A stretch of DNA of 7,809 bases. It comes from Candidatus Peregrinibacteria bacterium. GTDB lineage: Bacteria; Patescibacteriota; Gracilibacteria; Peribacterales; Peribacteraceae. Positions 1-4,303 of the stretch are shown piece after piece. How positions within the stretch are numbered: the stretch's first letter is position 1; every line of letters begins with the position of its first letter. The notes below the pieces were generated by a model, which was not told the origin of the DNA, did no database searches, and worked only from the letters and a program-made list of their open reading frames with translations. Position numbers and translations under genes: made by a program. The stretch is taken from the NCBI GenBank assembly GCA_030638845.1, contig DAOWDW010000056.1, positions 1 through 7,809 on the forward strand. The letters run 5' to 3'.

Positions 1-273
1 AATTGGAACAAGTGCTATGGGAATGATAAGAAACGAAAGAAAAACCCCAGCTGACATAAGAACTAGACCCATTAACAGCGCTAGCATCTTCATTTTAATA
101 GTTTTGTAACTGGAACATTTAGGGCATTTTTCCTTATTTCCTTTGTCGCTTGAAGTTCGCATAGCATCCTTTAAGTCTGCTTTGCAGTGTTTGCACTTAA
201 CAGCCTCTTCTAATATTTCTTCAGCACATAAGGGGCATTTTTTCGTACTTTGTTTAGAATCAGATTGAGCCAT
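1..273 (-). CDS. Zinc-ribbon membrane protein, 5' part (runs off left edge)
   Basis: Reading the minus strand from the ATG at 273 gives 91 uninterrupted codons to the window edge, so the C-terminus is missing. A short polar N-terminus is followed by a four-cysteine zinc ribbon: C13-P-L-C16 and C27-K-H-C30, separated by an acidic AEEILEEAVK helix. This is the pattern of the small UPF0547-like ribbons that often cap bacterial membrane proteins. A second CxxC follows (C50-P-K-C53), probably half of another ribbon whose partner cysteines would lie beyond the edge. Residues about 63-90 are a hydrophobic, Gly/Leu-rich membrane segment. Ribbon plus helix suggests a cytoplasmic metal-bound module tethered to the membrane; the biochemical role is unknown. 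No Shine-Dalgarno precedes the ATG; a TACAAT at 287-292 could be its -10 box. It is divergent from the HTH regulator at 365. Confidence 0.75.
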   Translation of the reverse strand, partial: MAQSDSKQSTKKCPLCAEEILEEAVKCKHCKADLKDAMRTSSDKGNKEKCPKCSSYKTIKMKMLALLMGLVLMSAGVFLSFLIIPIALVPI

Positions 274-307
274 ATATATAAATGAAATTGTAGAATTTGC
301 TGAAACT

Positions 308-332
308 ATACATCCCGAAGTATCGGGGTGTA
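308..332. repeat. Inverted repeat in the divergent intergenic region
   Basis: Arms TACATCCCGA (309-318) and TCGGGGTGTA (323-332) form a 10-bp stem with one G-T wobble around an AGTA loop. It lies between the start codons of two divergent genes (273 minus, 365 plus), so it cannot be a terminator for either. There is no T-run on either strand. It could be an operator for the HTH protein encoded next to it, or a dispersed hairpin repeat of the genome. The sequence alone does not decide. Confidence 0.55.
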
Positions 333-338
333 AATATA

Positions 339-344
339 TATACT
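339..344 (+). promoter_or_regulatory. Possible -10 box of the HTH gene
   Basis: TATACT ends 20 bases before the ATG at 365, which would give a leader of about 13 bases. A weak purine-rich stretch (AGTAGAG) just before the ATG may serve as ribosome site. The surroundings are TA-rich, so the placement is tentative. The inverted repeat at 308-332 lies immediately upstream, where a -35 box or operator would be. Confidence 0.3.
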
Positions 345-364
345 AAAAATAGACAATAGTAGAG

Positions 365-586
365 ATGAATTCACGAATAGCTCAAAAATTATCAAAGAGA
401 ATAAAATTCTTTCGGAATGAGAGAGGTTTAACCCAAGAAGAAGCAGCAAAAAAGTGTGGCATTAAGTATAAATACTACCAAGAACATGAGAGTAATAATG
501 CTCGTGATATGAGATTAAGTACTATGGAAAAGATTTCAGAAGGATTAGACGTATCACTTACAGACCTATTTAATTTTGAAGATTAG
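365..586 (+). CDS. Cro/C1-type (XRE) HTH transcriptional regulator
   Basis: This 73-residue protein is little more than one DNA-binding domain. After a basic first helix (residues 5-19) comes the classic helix-turn-helix: L22-T-Q-E-E-A-A-K-K-C-G-I-K as helix 2 and turn, then recognition helix KYKYYQEHES (34-43). Two further helices (51-58 and 64-70, SLTDLF) close the five-helix bundle. The family binds palindromic operators as dimers and usually represses its own or neighbouring promoters. There is no second domain for ligand binding or cleavage. The inverted repeat at 308-332, just upstream and shared with the divergent zinc-ribbon gene, is an obvious candidate target (inference). Such minimal regulators are common on mobile elements, which fits the recombinase remnant downstream, but they also occur in ordinary chromosome. 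Confidence 0.88.
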   Translation: MNSRIAQKLSKRIKFFRNERGLTQEEAAKKCGIKYKYYQEHESNNARDMRLSTMEKISEGLDVSLTDLFNFED

Positions 587-611
587 AATCTTCTACGGTG
601 TGCTGTTAATG

Positions 612-617
612 TATAGT
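612..617 (+). promoter_or_regulatory. -10 box placing a leaderless start at 625
   Basis: TATAGT ends exactly 7 bases before the ATG at 625, so transcription would begin at or next to the A of the start codon. No recognisable -35 box and no Shine-Dalgarno are visible. The same geometry recurs at 1473, 1930, 2225 and on the minus strand at 5389. Confidence 0.55.
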
Positions 618-624
618 ATTAATA

Positions 625-1113
625 ATGCTAAATTTGATTATTAATCATTGGGATAAAGTACTTATTATATTGTTTGCAGGATTAAGTGCTTTGTTTGCAG
701 GATTAAGTGCATGGCTTTCTTATTTGGCATATGCACGTGACAAGGCAAGTATAAGAGTAAAAATAAACTGGGCTATGATTGGAATGACTAATGGTGAAGG
801 TATAGCAGGGATCTCATTTACTGCTGTTAATCATGGACGTAGACCAGTAATTATTGAAAGTATGCATATTTTATTAAAAGATCAAAGAGCATTCTTTTTA
901 CCAGAACGTAGTCCAATTATTGCCCATCAAAGTGATAGATTGCCCAAGACATTAGGAGAGGGTGAATCAATAAGCATGCTGTTCTATGCTCCGCCGCTTA
1001 TTGCAGAACTGGAAAATGAAGGACTTATTGCTCAATATTTTTGTTTTAAAGATACAACTGGAAATACATATCGTAGAAAAGTAAAAAGGAATCTATTAAA
1101 GAATAGAGACTAA
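625..1113 (+). CDS. Single-helix membrane protein with beta-rich soluble domain, unknown function
   Basis: I do not recognise a named family. The 162-residue product starts with a short amphipathic stretch and one membrane helix (about 11-36) followed by positive residues (ARDK). The remainder should therefore be cytoplasmic by the positive-inside rule. That soluble part alternates short hydrophobic strands, as in an immunoglobulin-like or C2-like sandwich. It contains the phrase NHGRRPVIIESMHILL (69-84) and an LPKTLGEGESISMLFY stretch (106-121). Similar wording (N-x-G-R-R-P-V, then LPK-x-L-x-x-G-E) is familiar from small hypothetical proteins of proteobacteria and prophages. The C-terminus is strongly basic. 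The helix contains an exact repeat, LFAGLSA twice, from a 21-nt tandem duplication at 670-711. It follows the HTH gene by 38 bases but appears to have its own leaderless promoter at 612. Confidence 0.75.
   Translation: MLNLIINHWDKVLIILFAGLSALFAGLSAWLSYLAYARDKASIRVKINWAMIGMTNGEGIAGISFTAVNHGRRPVIIESMHILLKDQRAFFLPERSPIIAHQSDRLPKTLGEGESISMLFYAPPLIAELENEGLIAQYFCFKDTTGNTYRRKVKRNLLKNRD
670..711 (+). repeat. 21-nt in-frame tandem duplication inside a membrane helix
   Basis: Copies at 670-690 and 691-711 are identical except for the last base. Each encodes LFAGLSA, so the helix of the 625 gene is lengthened by seven residues, about two helical turns. Such near-identity suggests a recent slippage event. 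Confidence 0.9.
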
Positions 1114-1161
1114 TCCAAATCGTATTTTTATATTAATGGAAATAGAGTAGAATAACTTTGT

Positions 1162-1206
1162 TCCGTATTTTCGCCGAAGAGGCGTTAAACCTTATACAGA
1201 TACGGA
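1162..1206. repeat. Nested inverted repeat (hairpin 1)
   Basis: Outer arms TCCGTAT (1162-1168) and ATACGGA (1200-1206) are perfect 7-bp complements. Inside them CGCC (1172-1175) and GGCG (1181-1184) close a GAAGA loop. There is no T-run, so it is not a typical intrinsic terminator for the gene ending at 1113. It is GC-richer than its surroundings and is followed directly by a second structure with related inner bases. Confidence 0.6.
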
Positions 1207-1210
1207 TACA

Positions 1211-1255
1211 GTAATTCGCCCTCGCCCCCGCAGGCGTAAAACGCGTAAGAATTAC
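1211..1255. repeat. Nested inverted repeat (hairpin 2)
   Basis: Outer arms GTAATTC (1211-1217) and GAATTAC (1249-1255) are perfect complements. Inner CGCC (1217-1220) and GGCG (1233-1236) flank a C-rich loop, and an ACGCGT palindrome lies at 1241-1246. Like hairpin 1, it has TTCGCC on the left and AGGCGT(T)AAAAC-like sequence on the right, so the two may be diverged copies of one element. Function unknown; it lies between the membrane protein and the small ORF before the recombinase remnant. Confidence 0.6.
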
Positions 1256-1278
1256 AAGATAGTTTACTTGTTGTTCTT

Positions 1279-1461
1279 ATGTCTATTGAAGGCGAAATAT
1301 CGGCAAAGCAAGCAAAATGTCCTTATACGGTCAAGGTTTTGGAGTGGAGTGATGAACAGAAGCAAGCATGGTTTGATGATCTTTTCTTACTAATTATAGA
1401 TATGTATATGGATGCAGAGTCACTACAACCAGAATTACCCATATTTGAAACAATCAAATAG
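1279..1461 (+). CDS. Small acidic ORF, unknown, before the recombinase remnant
   Basis: This gives a 60-residue product that I do not recognise. The middle (WSDEQKQAWFDDLFLLIIDM, 23-42) is a strong amphipathic helix with three aromatic residues and a hydrophobic face. The flanks are polar, and there are no cysteine pairs beyond a single Cys and no signal peptide. Codon use is unremarkable for the window and the frame is open from a proper ATG to TAG, so it is probably a real gene rather than a chance frame. The start has no Shine-Dalgarno and no clear -10 box at the leaderless distance. It ends 24 bases before the serine recombinase start, and that gene's -10 box lies in the gap. A small accessory protein encoded just ahead of a recombinase would suit an integrated element, but that is inference. 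Confidence 0.45.
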   Translation: MSIEGEISAKQAKCPYTVKVLEWSDEQKQAWFDDLFLLIIDMYMDAESLQPELPIFETIK

Positions 1462-1472
1462 TTCTACTATGG

Positions 1473-1478
1473 TATAGT
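1473..1478 (+). promoter_or_regulatory. Extended -10 box, leaderless start for the recombinase fragment
   Basis: TGGTATAGT is an extended -10 element (TGn before TATAGT). It ends 7 bases before the ATG at 1486, which puts the transcription start at the start codon. A TTGAAA at 1445-1450 is too far upstream (22-base spacer) to be a standard -35 box. Confidence 0.55.
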
Positions 1479-1485
1479 ATGCAGT

Positions 1486-1776
1486 ATGAAAGATGGTGCT
1501 GTGCTCTATTGTCGTGTTTCTACTGATGATCAAGTAGGAAATAACTCACTTCCTATTCAGTTAAAGGATTGTATAAAAAAAGCAGAAGAATTGGAGTGCA
1601 AGGTTTTGAAAGAATTTATTGAAGAAGGAGAAAGTGGAGCAAAAATGGAACGCTTACAGAAGAGAATGCTTGGAACACTGGAAGTTCCGCCAATGATAAC
1701 TCTTTCCAAGATTCCTATAACTGACAGTTCAAAGTTGGTAGCCCCAAGGAGAATCGAACTCCTGTTACCAGGATGA
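1486..1776 (+). pseudogene. Serine recombinase, truncated N-terminal catalytic fragment
   Basis: The first ~60 residues match the start of the resolvase/invertase catalytic domain. The sequence LYCRVSTDDQ (8-17) carries the catalytic serine in the RVST motif. It is followed by NNSLPIQLKDC (19-29) and FIEEGESGAK (44-53), the pattern of large serine recombinases (S-L-x-x-Q-x-x-x-C, then V-x-E-G-E-S-A-K). A complete enzyme has about 120-150 catalytic residues plus a DNA-binding region, so most is missing. From about residue 60 the reading frame leaves the family and continues across antisense of tRNA-Glu to a stop at 1774, which cannot be functional protein. After about 1644 the next frame reads NGTLTEENAWNTGSSAND and stops at 1722; it could be a frame-shifted tail left by an internal deletion. 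Without the catalytic arginines and the DNA-binding domain it should be inactive. The start is set by the -10 box at 1473. Confidence 0.75.
1669..1710. repeat. Inverted repeat between recombinase remnant and tRNA 3' end
   Basis: CTTGGAA (1669-1675) and TTCCAAG (1704-1710) are perfect 7-bp complements. A shorter dyad, GGAAC (1672-1676) with GTTCC (1684-1688), lies within, and a further dyad AACTG/CAGTT sits at 1719-1729. They lie 3' of tRNA-Glu, where an integrase core site or a transcript-end structure could be, but no function can be assigned. Confidence 0.4.
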
Positions 1777-1810
1777 AAACCTGGCGTCCTAACCACTAGA
1801 CGATGGGGCC
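1736..1810 (-). tRNA. tRNA-Glu (anticodon UUC)
   Basis: The 75-nt minus-strand gene folds as a full cloverleaf. The 7-bp acceptor stem is GGCCCCA with UGGGGCU, closed by a G1-U72 wobble, with discriminator A73 and an encoded CCA end. The D-arm contains GUCUAGUGGUUAGGAC. The anticodon stem CCAGG/CCUGG encloses loop UUUUCAU, giving anticodon UUC for glutamate GAA/GAG codons. The T-arm AGGAG-UUCGAUU-CUCCU has the invariant TTCGA. The 3' end points left, toward the serine recombinase remnant, the usual orientation for elements integrated at tRNA 3' ends. I found no second copy of the tRNA 3' segment in the window, so no attachment-site duplication is demonstrated. Confidence 0.95.
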
Positions 1811-1833
1811 AAATAAAGAAAAAAGATCAGATA

Positions 1834-1854
1834 AATATACTGCGCTAGTGCAGT
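1834..1854 (-). promoter_or_regulatory. Probable tRNA-Glu promoter with overlapping palindrome
   Basis: On the minus strand TATATT (1839-1834) is a plausible -10 box, about 17 bases of leader before the tRNA 5' end at 1810. Directly upstream is the palindrome ACTGCGCTAGTGCAGT (1839-1854), 8 bp per arm with one G-T wobble. It occupies the spacer between -10 and -35 positions. A repressor site or a supercoiling-sensitive discriminator are both conceivable; neither is shown. Confidence 0.35.
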
Positions 1855-1929
1855 ACGGGATAGATTGCACAAAAAACTCGTATATGTACAGAGAAGAATG
1901 AATAATTTTTTATTTTTTGTATTTATCCA

Positions 1930-1935
1930 TATACT
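1930..1935 (+). promoter_or_regulatory. -10 box that sets the GIY-YIG gene start
   Basis: TATACT ends 8 bases before the ATG at 1944. The upstream in-frame ATG at 1917 lies before this box, and its extra residues would be encoded across the promoter. The pattern therefore supports a leaderless start at 1944. Confidence 0.5.
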
Positions 1936-1943
1936 TTTATAGT

Positions 1944-2189
1944 ATGCCTTTTTATTTTTATTTAGCTCGTTGTGCAGATAATTCTTTATATTCTGGTTCT
2001 TGTATAAATCTTACAGAAAGAGAAAAGATGCATAATGATAGGAAAGGAGCTAAATATACGAGATCACGATTACCTATCAAATTTGTGTATCACGAAGAGT
2101 TTTTAACACTATCAGAAGCAAGAAAACGTGAAGCAGAGGTTAAAAAATGGAGTAAAATAGAGAAAGAAGCTCTTATCTTAAAAAAATGA
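1944..2189 (+). CDS. GIY-YIG domain protein, YhbQ/UPF0213 type
   Basis: The 81-residue product is a single GIY-YIG nuclease domain. It opens with FYFYLARCADNSLYSGSC (3-20), where FYL and YSG take the place of the two signature tripeptides and both tyrosines are kept. Next are the LTEREKMHN helix (23-31) with the conserved Arg26 and His30, the AKYTRSRLPIKFVY segment (36-49), and LSEARKREAEVKKWSKIEKEALI (56-78, given here in pieces: LSEAR, then REAEVKKW with the metal-binding Glu, then K-x-E-K). This is the full length of the YhbQ-like family, whose members lack the extra domains of UvrC or homing enzymes and whose substrate is uncertain. I start it at 1944, not at the in-frame ATG at 1917, because homology begins there and a -10 box lies between. 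It stands alone, divergent from tRNA-Glu. Confidence 0.9.
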   Translation: MPFYFYLARCADNSLYSGSCINLTEREKMHNDRKGAKYTRSRLPIKFVYHEEFLTLSEARKREAEVKKWSKIEKEALILKK

Positions 2190-2224
2190 CGTCATAAGAA
2201 GGTGATTTAGGATTAAAAATATGC

Positions 2225-2230
2225 TATAAT
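2225..2230 (+). promoter_or_regulatory. Consensus extended -10 box, leaderless start at 2237
   Basis: TGCTATAAT is a perfect extended -10 element. It ends 6 bases before the ATG at 2237, leaving no room for a Shine-Dalgarno. The perfect palindrome ATGACGTCAT lies upstream at 2186-2195, overlapping the stop codon of the GIY-YIG gene. Confidence 0.65.
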
Positions 2231-2236
2231 AGTTCG

Positions 2237-2581
2237 ATGAGCTTGAATTTTCTTAATCGGCTAACAACTGCTTCTGTAATATCTTGCGGGCTATTATTTT
2301 TAACTCTTGGTTCTACAGAAACTTTAATTGGATCTTCTGTGACTTGGGAAACGTATGGATCAACTTCTTTGGAGGGGCTATCTACTGCAATAGAATATGA
2401 GCAATTGCATACGGCGGCTCCTGTAAAAGCATCTGCAACTGCAGGTATAAATGTAATTATTGGAACATTATTTGTTTTGGTGGGGCTTTTCTTTCATGCA
2501 TTTATTACGCTTCGCAGAAAGCCAATATCAGATGTACATCCTAGAAAAATTGTTAGAGTTCTTTGGATGGAGATATGGTAG
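2237..2581 (+). CDS. Small two-helix membrane protein, unknown function
   Basis: This protein has 114 residues and no recognised family. A hydrophobic segment at about 10-32 and a second at about 69-92 bracket a polar loop of some 35 residues rich in Ser, Thr and Glu. The N-terminus carries Arg8, and the C-terminal tail is basic (LRRK, then HPRKIVR). By the positive-inside rule both ends would therefore be cytoplasmic and the loop outside. A lone Cys17 in the first helix is not in a convincing lipobox. The start is fixed by the consensus extended -10 box six bases upstream of the ATG. The gene ends 38 bases from the end of the convergent kinase-like gene, with short direct repeats between and no terminator. 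A role cannot be assigned; physical proximity to the pseudokinase operon is convergent and so gives no operon link. Confidence 0.75.
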   Translation: MSLNFLNRLTTASVISCGLLFLTLGSTETLIGSSVTWETYGSTSLEGLSTAIEYEQLHTAAPVKASATAGINVIIGTLFVLVGLFFHAFITLRRKPISDVHPRKIVRVLWMEIW

Positions 2582-2585
2582 ATTG

Positions 2586-2609
2586 GGTTACAGGTTACAG
2601 GTTAGTAGG
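2586..2609. repeat. Short direct repeats between convergent genes
   Basis: Two tandem GGTTACA units (2586-2592, 2593-2599) are followed by GGTTAGTAGG (2600-2609). The 11-mer AGGTTAGTAGG occurs again at 4221-4231, on the other side of the kinase-like operon and in the same orientation. Confidence 0.7.
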
Positions 2610-2619
2610 ATAGATGAAT

Positions 2620-3720
2620 TTATTTTTCTGCTTTTTCCTCTTTTTCCAATTCCTCTTGGTTTTCTTTAATTTCTGTCGCTGCGTCTTTTAAAAATCTTTC
2701 AACCCCTTCTTGCTCTTCTACTTTTTCTATTTTCTCTTTTTTTTGCATATCTTTCTTTTTTAGTTTTGCAGGAATATTTGGAAGTCCTACAAAAAGAGTA
2801 TGTTCAGATTTTTTATTTACTGTCCAAAAGTTAGCATTTGCAGATTCCAATATTTCCCAAGAAATAGATAAATCTAGTTCTCCAAAGTTTGAAGGTACTA
2901 TATCTAAATTACTTTCTTTATTTTTACATGGTTCGAAGTCTTTGGTAACTATTTTTTCTCCTGTGTAGGTTATGCCTATTGCTACTTGGTCAGAATGAGG
3001 TTCTGTATGAAGTACAAGTGTAGTTCCTCTATTTGCAAGGTGTACTGCTCCAACAATTAGAGAGCTAAGTACATGTCTTAGCAGTGGAGCGTCTAGCATA
3101 ATGAATGTATCATGCGAAACTTGTCCAAAGCCGACACGAATTCCTTTTGTGCCTGCTAGTGATTCACTATCGTTTTTGGTATCTCTTATTAATTCCAATA
3201 TATCTGTAGGTACTGGATTGTATTGCACTACTCCTCCAGAAATTCTCATTACTTCTAGTAGTTCATTGGTTAGACCTATTAGTCTTTTAAAAGAAGAGTC
3301 CATATTCATTACACTTTCTTTTTGTGTTTTTGAAAGTTTACCCATTTCTCCAGAAAGCATTAATTCTGTCATCCATCTAAGACTTGTTAATGGAGTTCTT
3401 AATGTATCTGCTGCCATTCGTACAAACGAAGATTTTTTAACAGTAGATTTTTTAGTTTTTCTTAGCCCATGTGCGTAAGTTTGCAAAAATGCAAATGCAA
3501 TAATTAGAAGCAATATACTGACAGTGCTAAATATAAATAGTGGTAGCAATGGGCTTGCCATACTAAATAGTGGTTCTTCAAAAATTTCTTTTTGTATTCC
3601 ATTAAAAAGAGTTGTATTAATTAAAATGGCAATCGAACCAAGTAATAATGGACCTACAAATATTTGTAGTATTTGTAGTTTTTTTATTTTTGCCTTTGCA
3701 GATTTGCTATTTTCAATCAT
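2620..3720 (-). CDS. Membrane histidine-kinase homologue with all catalytic motifs lost (pseudokinase)
   Basis: The 366-residue product has two membrane helices (about 17-36 and 56-81) and a basic linker. A HisKA-like dimerisation helix pair follows (98-160), then a HATPase-like domain (about 165-314) and a Lys/Glu-rich, probably coiled-coil tail (318-366). The H-box region reads FVRMAADTLRTPLTSLRW (99-116). Compared with the usual SHxLRTPLT it keeps LRTPLT but has Asp105 where the phosphoacceptor His belongs. In the ATPase part the N-box Asn is Gly224 (LSSLIVGAV), the G1 Asp is Tyr252 (ITYTGEKI) and the G2 glycines are gone (ELDLSIS, 281-287). The fold is recognisable to its end (FVGLP), so the gene is not simply decaying. 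It should neither bind ATP normally nor autophosphorylate. A scaffold or allosteric role at the membrane is inferred. It overlaps the upstream membrane-protein gene by 8 nt, so the two are translated from one message. Confidence 0.85.
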   Translation of the reverse strand: MIENSKSAKAKIKKLQILQIFVGPLLLGSIAILINTTLFNGIQKEIFEEPLFSMASPLLPLFIFSTVSILLLIIAFAFLQTYAHGLRKTKKSTVKKSSFVRMAADTLRTPLTSLRWMTELMLSGEMGKLSKTQKESVMNMDSSFKRLIGLTNELLEVMRISGGVVQYNPVPTDILELIRDTKNDSESLAGTKGIRVGFGQVSHDTFIMLDAPLLRHVLSSLIVGAVHLANRGTTLVLHTEPHSDQVAIGITYTGEKIVTKDFEPCKNKESNLDIVPSNFGELDLSISWEILESANANFWTVNKKSEHTLFVGLPNIPAKLKKKDMQKKEKIEKVEEQEGVERFLKDAATEIKENQEELEKEEKAEK

Positions 3721-4162
3721 TTTTCTCTTCTGGGAGAATAGTGTTATCTAAAAATGAATCGAAGGTTGGAGTATCTATTTCTTGTAGTTCTTTGTTATTT
3801 TTTGGAAGTACTATGTTCCATAGTCCTGCAATAAAGAAGCAAAGCGAACATAGAGCAGGTAGAAGTAGTGGCAAATCCCAAAATATAAAGAGTGGCAAAA
3901 CGCTAATTCCAAGTATAGCAAATGTAATCGGAGAAATGTCTCTATGCCTATACATTCCAATAATTAGACCTGTAAAAAGAATAATTGCACTTAAAAATAT
4001 AACAGGAAGTAGTACAAATTTTTGCAAAAGAACTTCACTAGAAATCATTTGTGAAATATACAGTTGAACATTTGGTAACGATAAAAAGAGACTGTATCCC
4101 GTTAGGATAAGAGAGCCAAATATTACTGTAACTACTTCTTTTTTAGATGATGAAAGCTTCAT
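3713..4162 (-). CDS. Four-helix membrane protein, operon partner of the pseudokinase
   Basis: This protein has 149 residues and no recognised family. Hydrophobic segments lie at about 10-29, 49-70, 77-95 and 98-118. A basic N-terminus (SSSKKE), the YRHRD loop between helices 2 and 3, and an acidic tail (residues 121-149, many Glu and Asp) put N-terminus, that loop and C-terminus in the cytoplasm. The tail carries no clear motif. Its last codons overlap the first codons of the kinase-like gene (8-nt overlap, AAATGATTGA), an arrangement that favours translational coupling and suggests a physical complex of the two membrane proteins. The ATG at 4162 is preceded by a TGCTATCAT extended -10 element and no Shine-Dalgarno. 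What signal it would sense or pass on cannot be read from the sequence. Confidence 0.8.
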   Translation of the reverse strand: MKLSSSKKEVVTVIFGSLILTGYSLFLSLPNVQLYISQMISSEVLLQKFVLLPVIFLSAIILFTGLIIGMYRHRDISPITFAILGISVLPLFIFWDLPLLLPALCSLCFFIAGLWNIVLPKNNKELQEIDTPTFDSFLDNTILPEEKND

Positions 4163-4171
4163 ATTAATATA

Positions 4172-4177
4172 ATGATA
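4172..4177 (-). promoter_or_regulatory. Extended -10 box of the pseudokinase operon
   Basis: On the minus strand TGCTATCAT has TATCAT at 4177-4172, ending 9 bases before the ATG at 4162. That gives a leader of only two or three bases. The degenerate tandem repeat at 4195-4238 lies just upstream, across the -35 position. Confidence 0.5.
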
Positions 4178-4194
4178 GCACGGGAAGTAGGATG

Positions 4195-4238
4195 GTAGGC
4201 AAGTAGGCGAGTAGGCAAGTAGGTTAGTAGGTAGGTGA
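4195..4238. repeat. Degenerate 8-bp tandem repeat
   Basis: Units GTAGGCAA, GTAGGCGA, GTAGGCAA and GTAGGTTA (4195-4226) are followed by a half unit GTAG and by GTAGGTGA (4231-4238). It lies between the terminator of the zinc-ribbon gene and the promoter of the membrane/pseudokinase operon. Copy number is likely to vary between strains. It shares AGGTTAGTAGG with the repeat at 2586-2609. Confidence 0.85.
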
Positions 4239-4254
4239 GTAAAAAAATAAGATT

Positions 4255-4282
4255 AAAAAAAGGAGGCATAGGCCTCCTTTTT
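4255..4282 (-). terminator. Intrinsic terminator of the zinc-ribbon gene
   Basis: On the minus strand AAAAAGGAGGC, loop CTAT and GCCTCCTTTTT form a perfect 11-bp stem, with the T-run extending to seven (4261-4255). It lies 21 bases past the zinc-ribbon stop codon at 4304. The stem is symmetric in A/T, so it could also work on the other strand, but no plus-strand gene ends there. Confidence 0.92.
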
Positions 4283-4303
4283 CCTATTGCATTGCGTAAG
4301 GTT

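Noticed and set aside
1184..1190. GTTAAAC resembling the GTTRRRY core of an integron attC site near hairpin 1
   Set aside because: No matching RYYYAAC partner at a suitable distance and no integron integrase or cassette order; the fit is to seven degenerate bases only.
1..1735. Calling the whole left part a complete integrative element
   Set aside because: No attachment-site duplication or left boundary is visible and the recombinase is only a fragment; accessory origin is kept as inference.
1557..1796. Minus-strand 79-codon frame over tRNA-Glu and the recombinase fragment
   Set aside because: Its first part is the tRNA itself read as protein and the rest is antisense to the recombinase fragment.
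1917..1943. Upstream in-frame ATG for the GIY-YIG gene
   Set aside because: The extension lies across the -10 box at 1930 and has no family similarity; homology begins at the ATG at 1944.
3101..4067. Several plus-strand frames of 75-139 codons opposite the pseudokinase operon
   Set aside because: They are antisense shadows of two well-supported membrane protein genes and have no motifs of their own.
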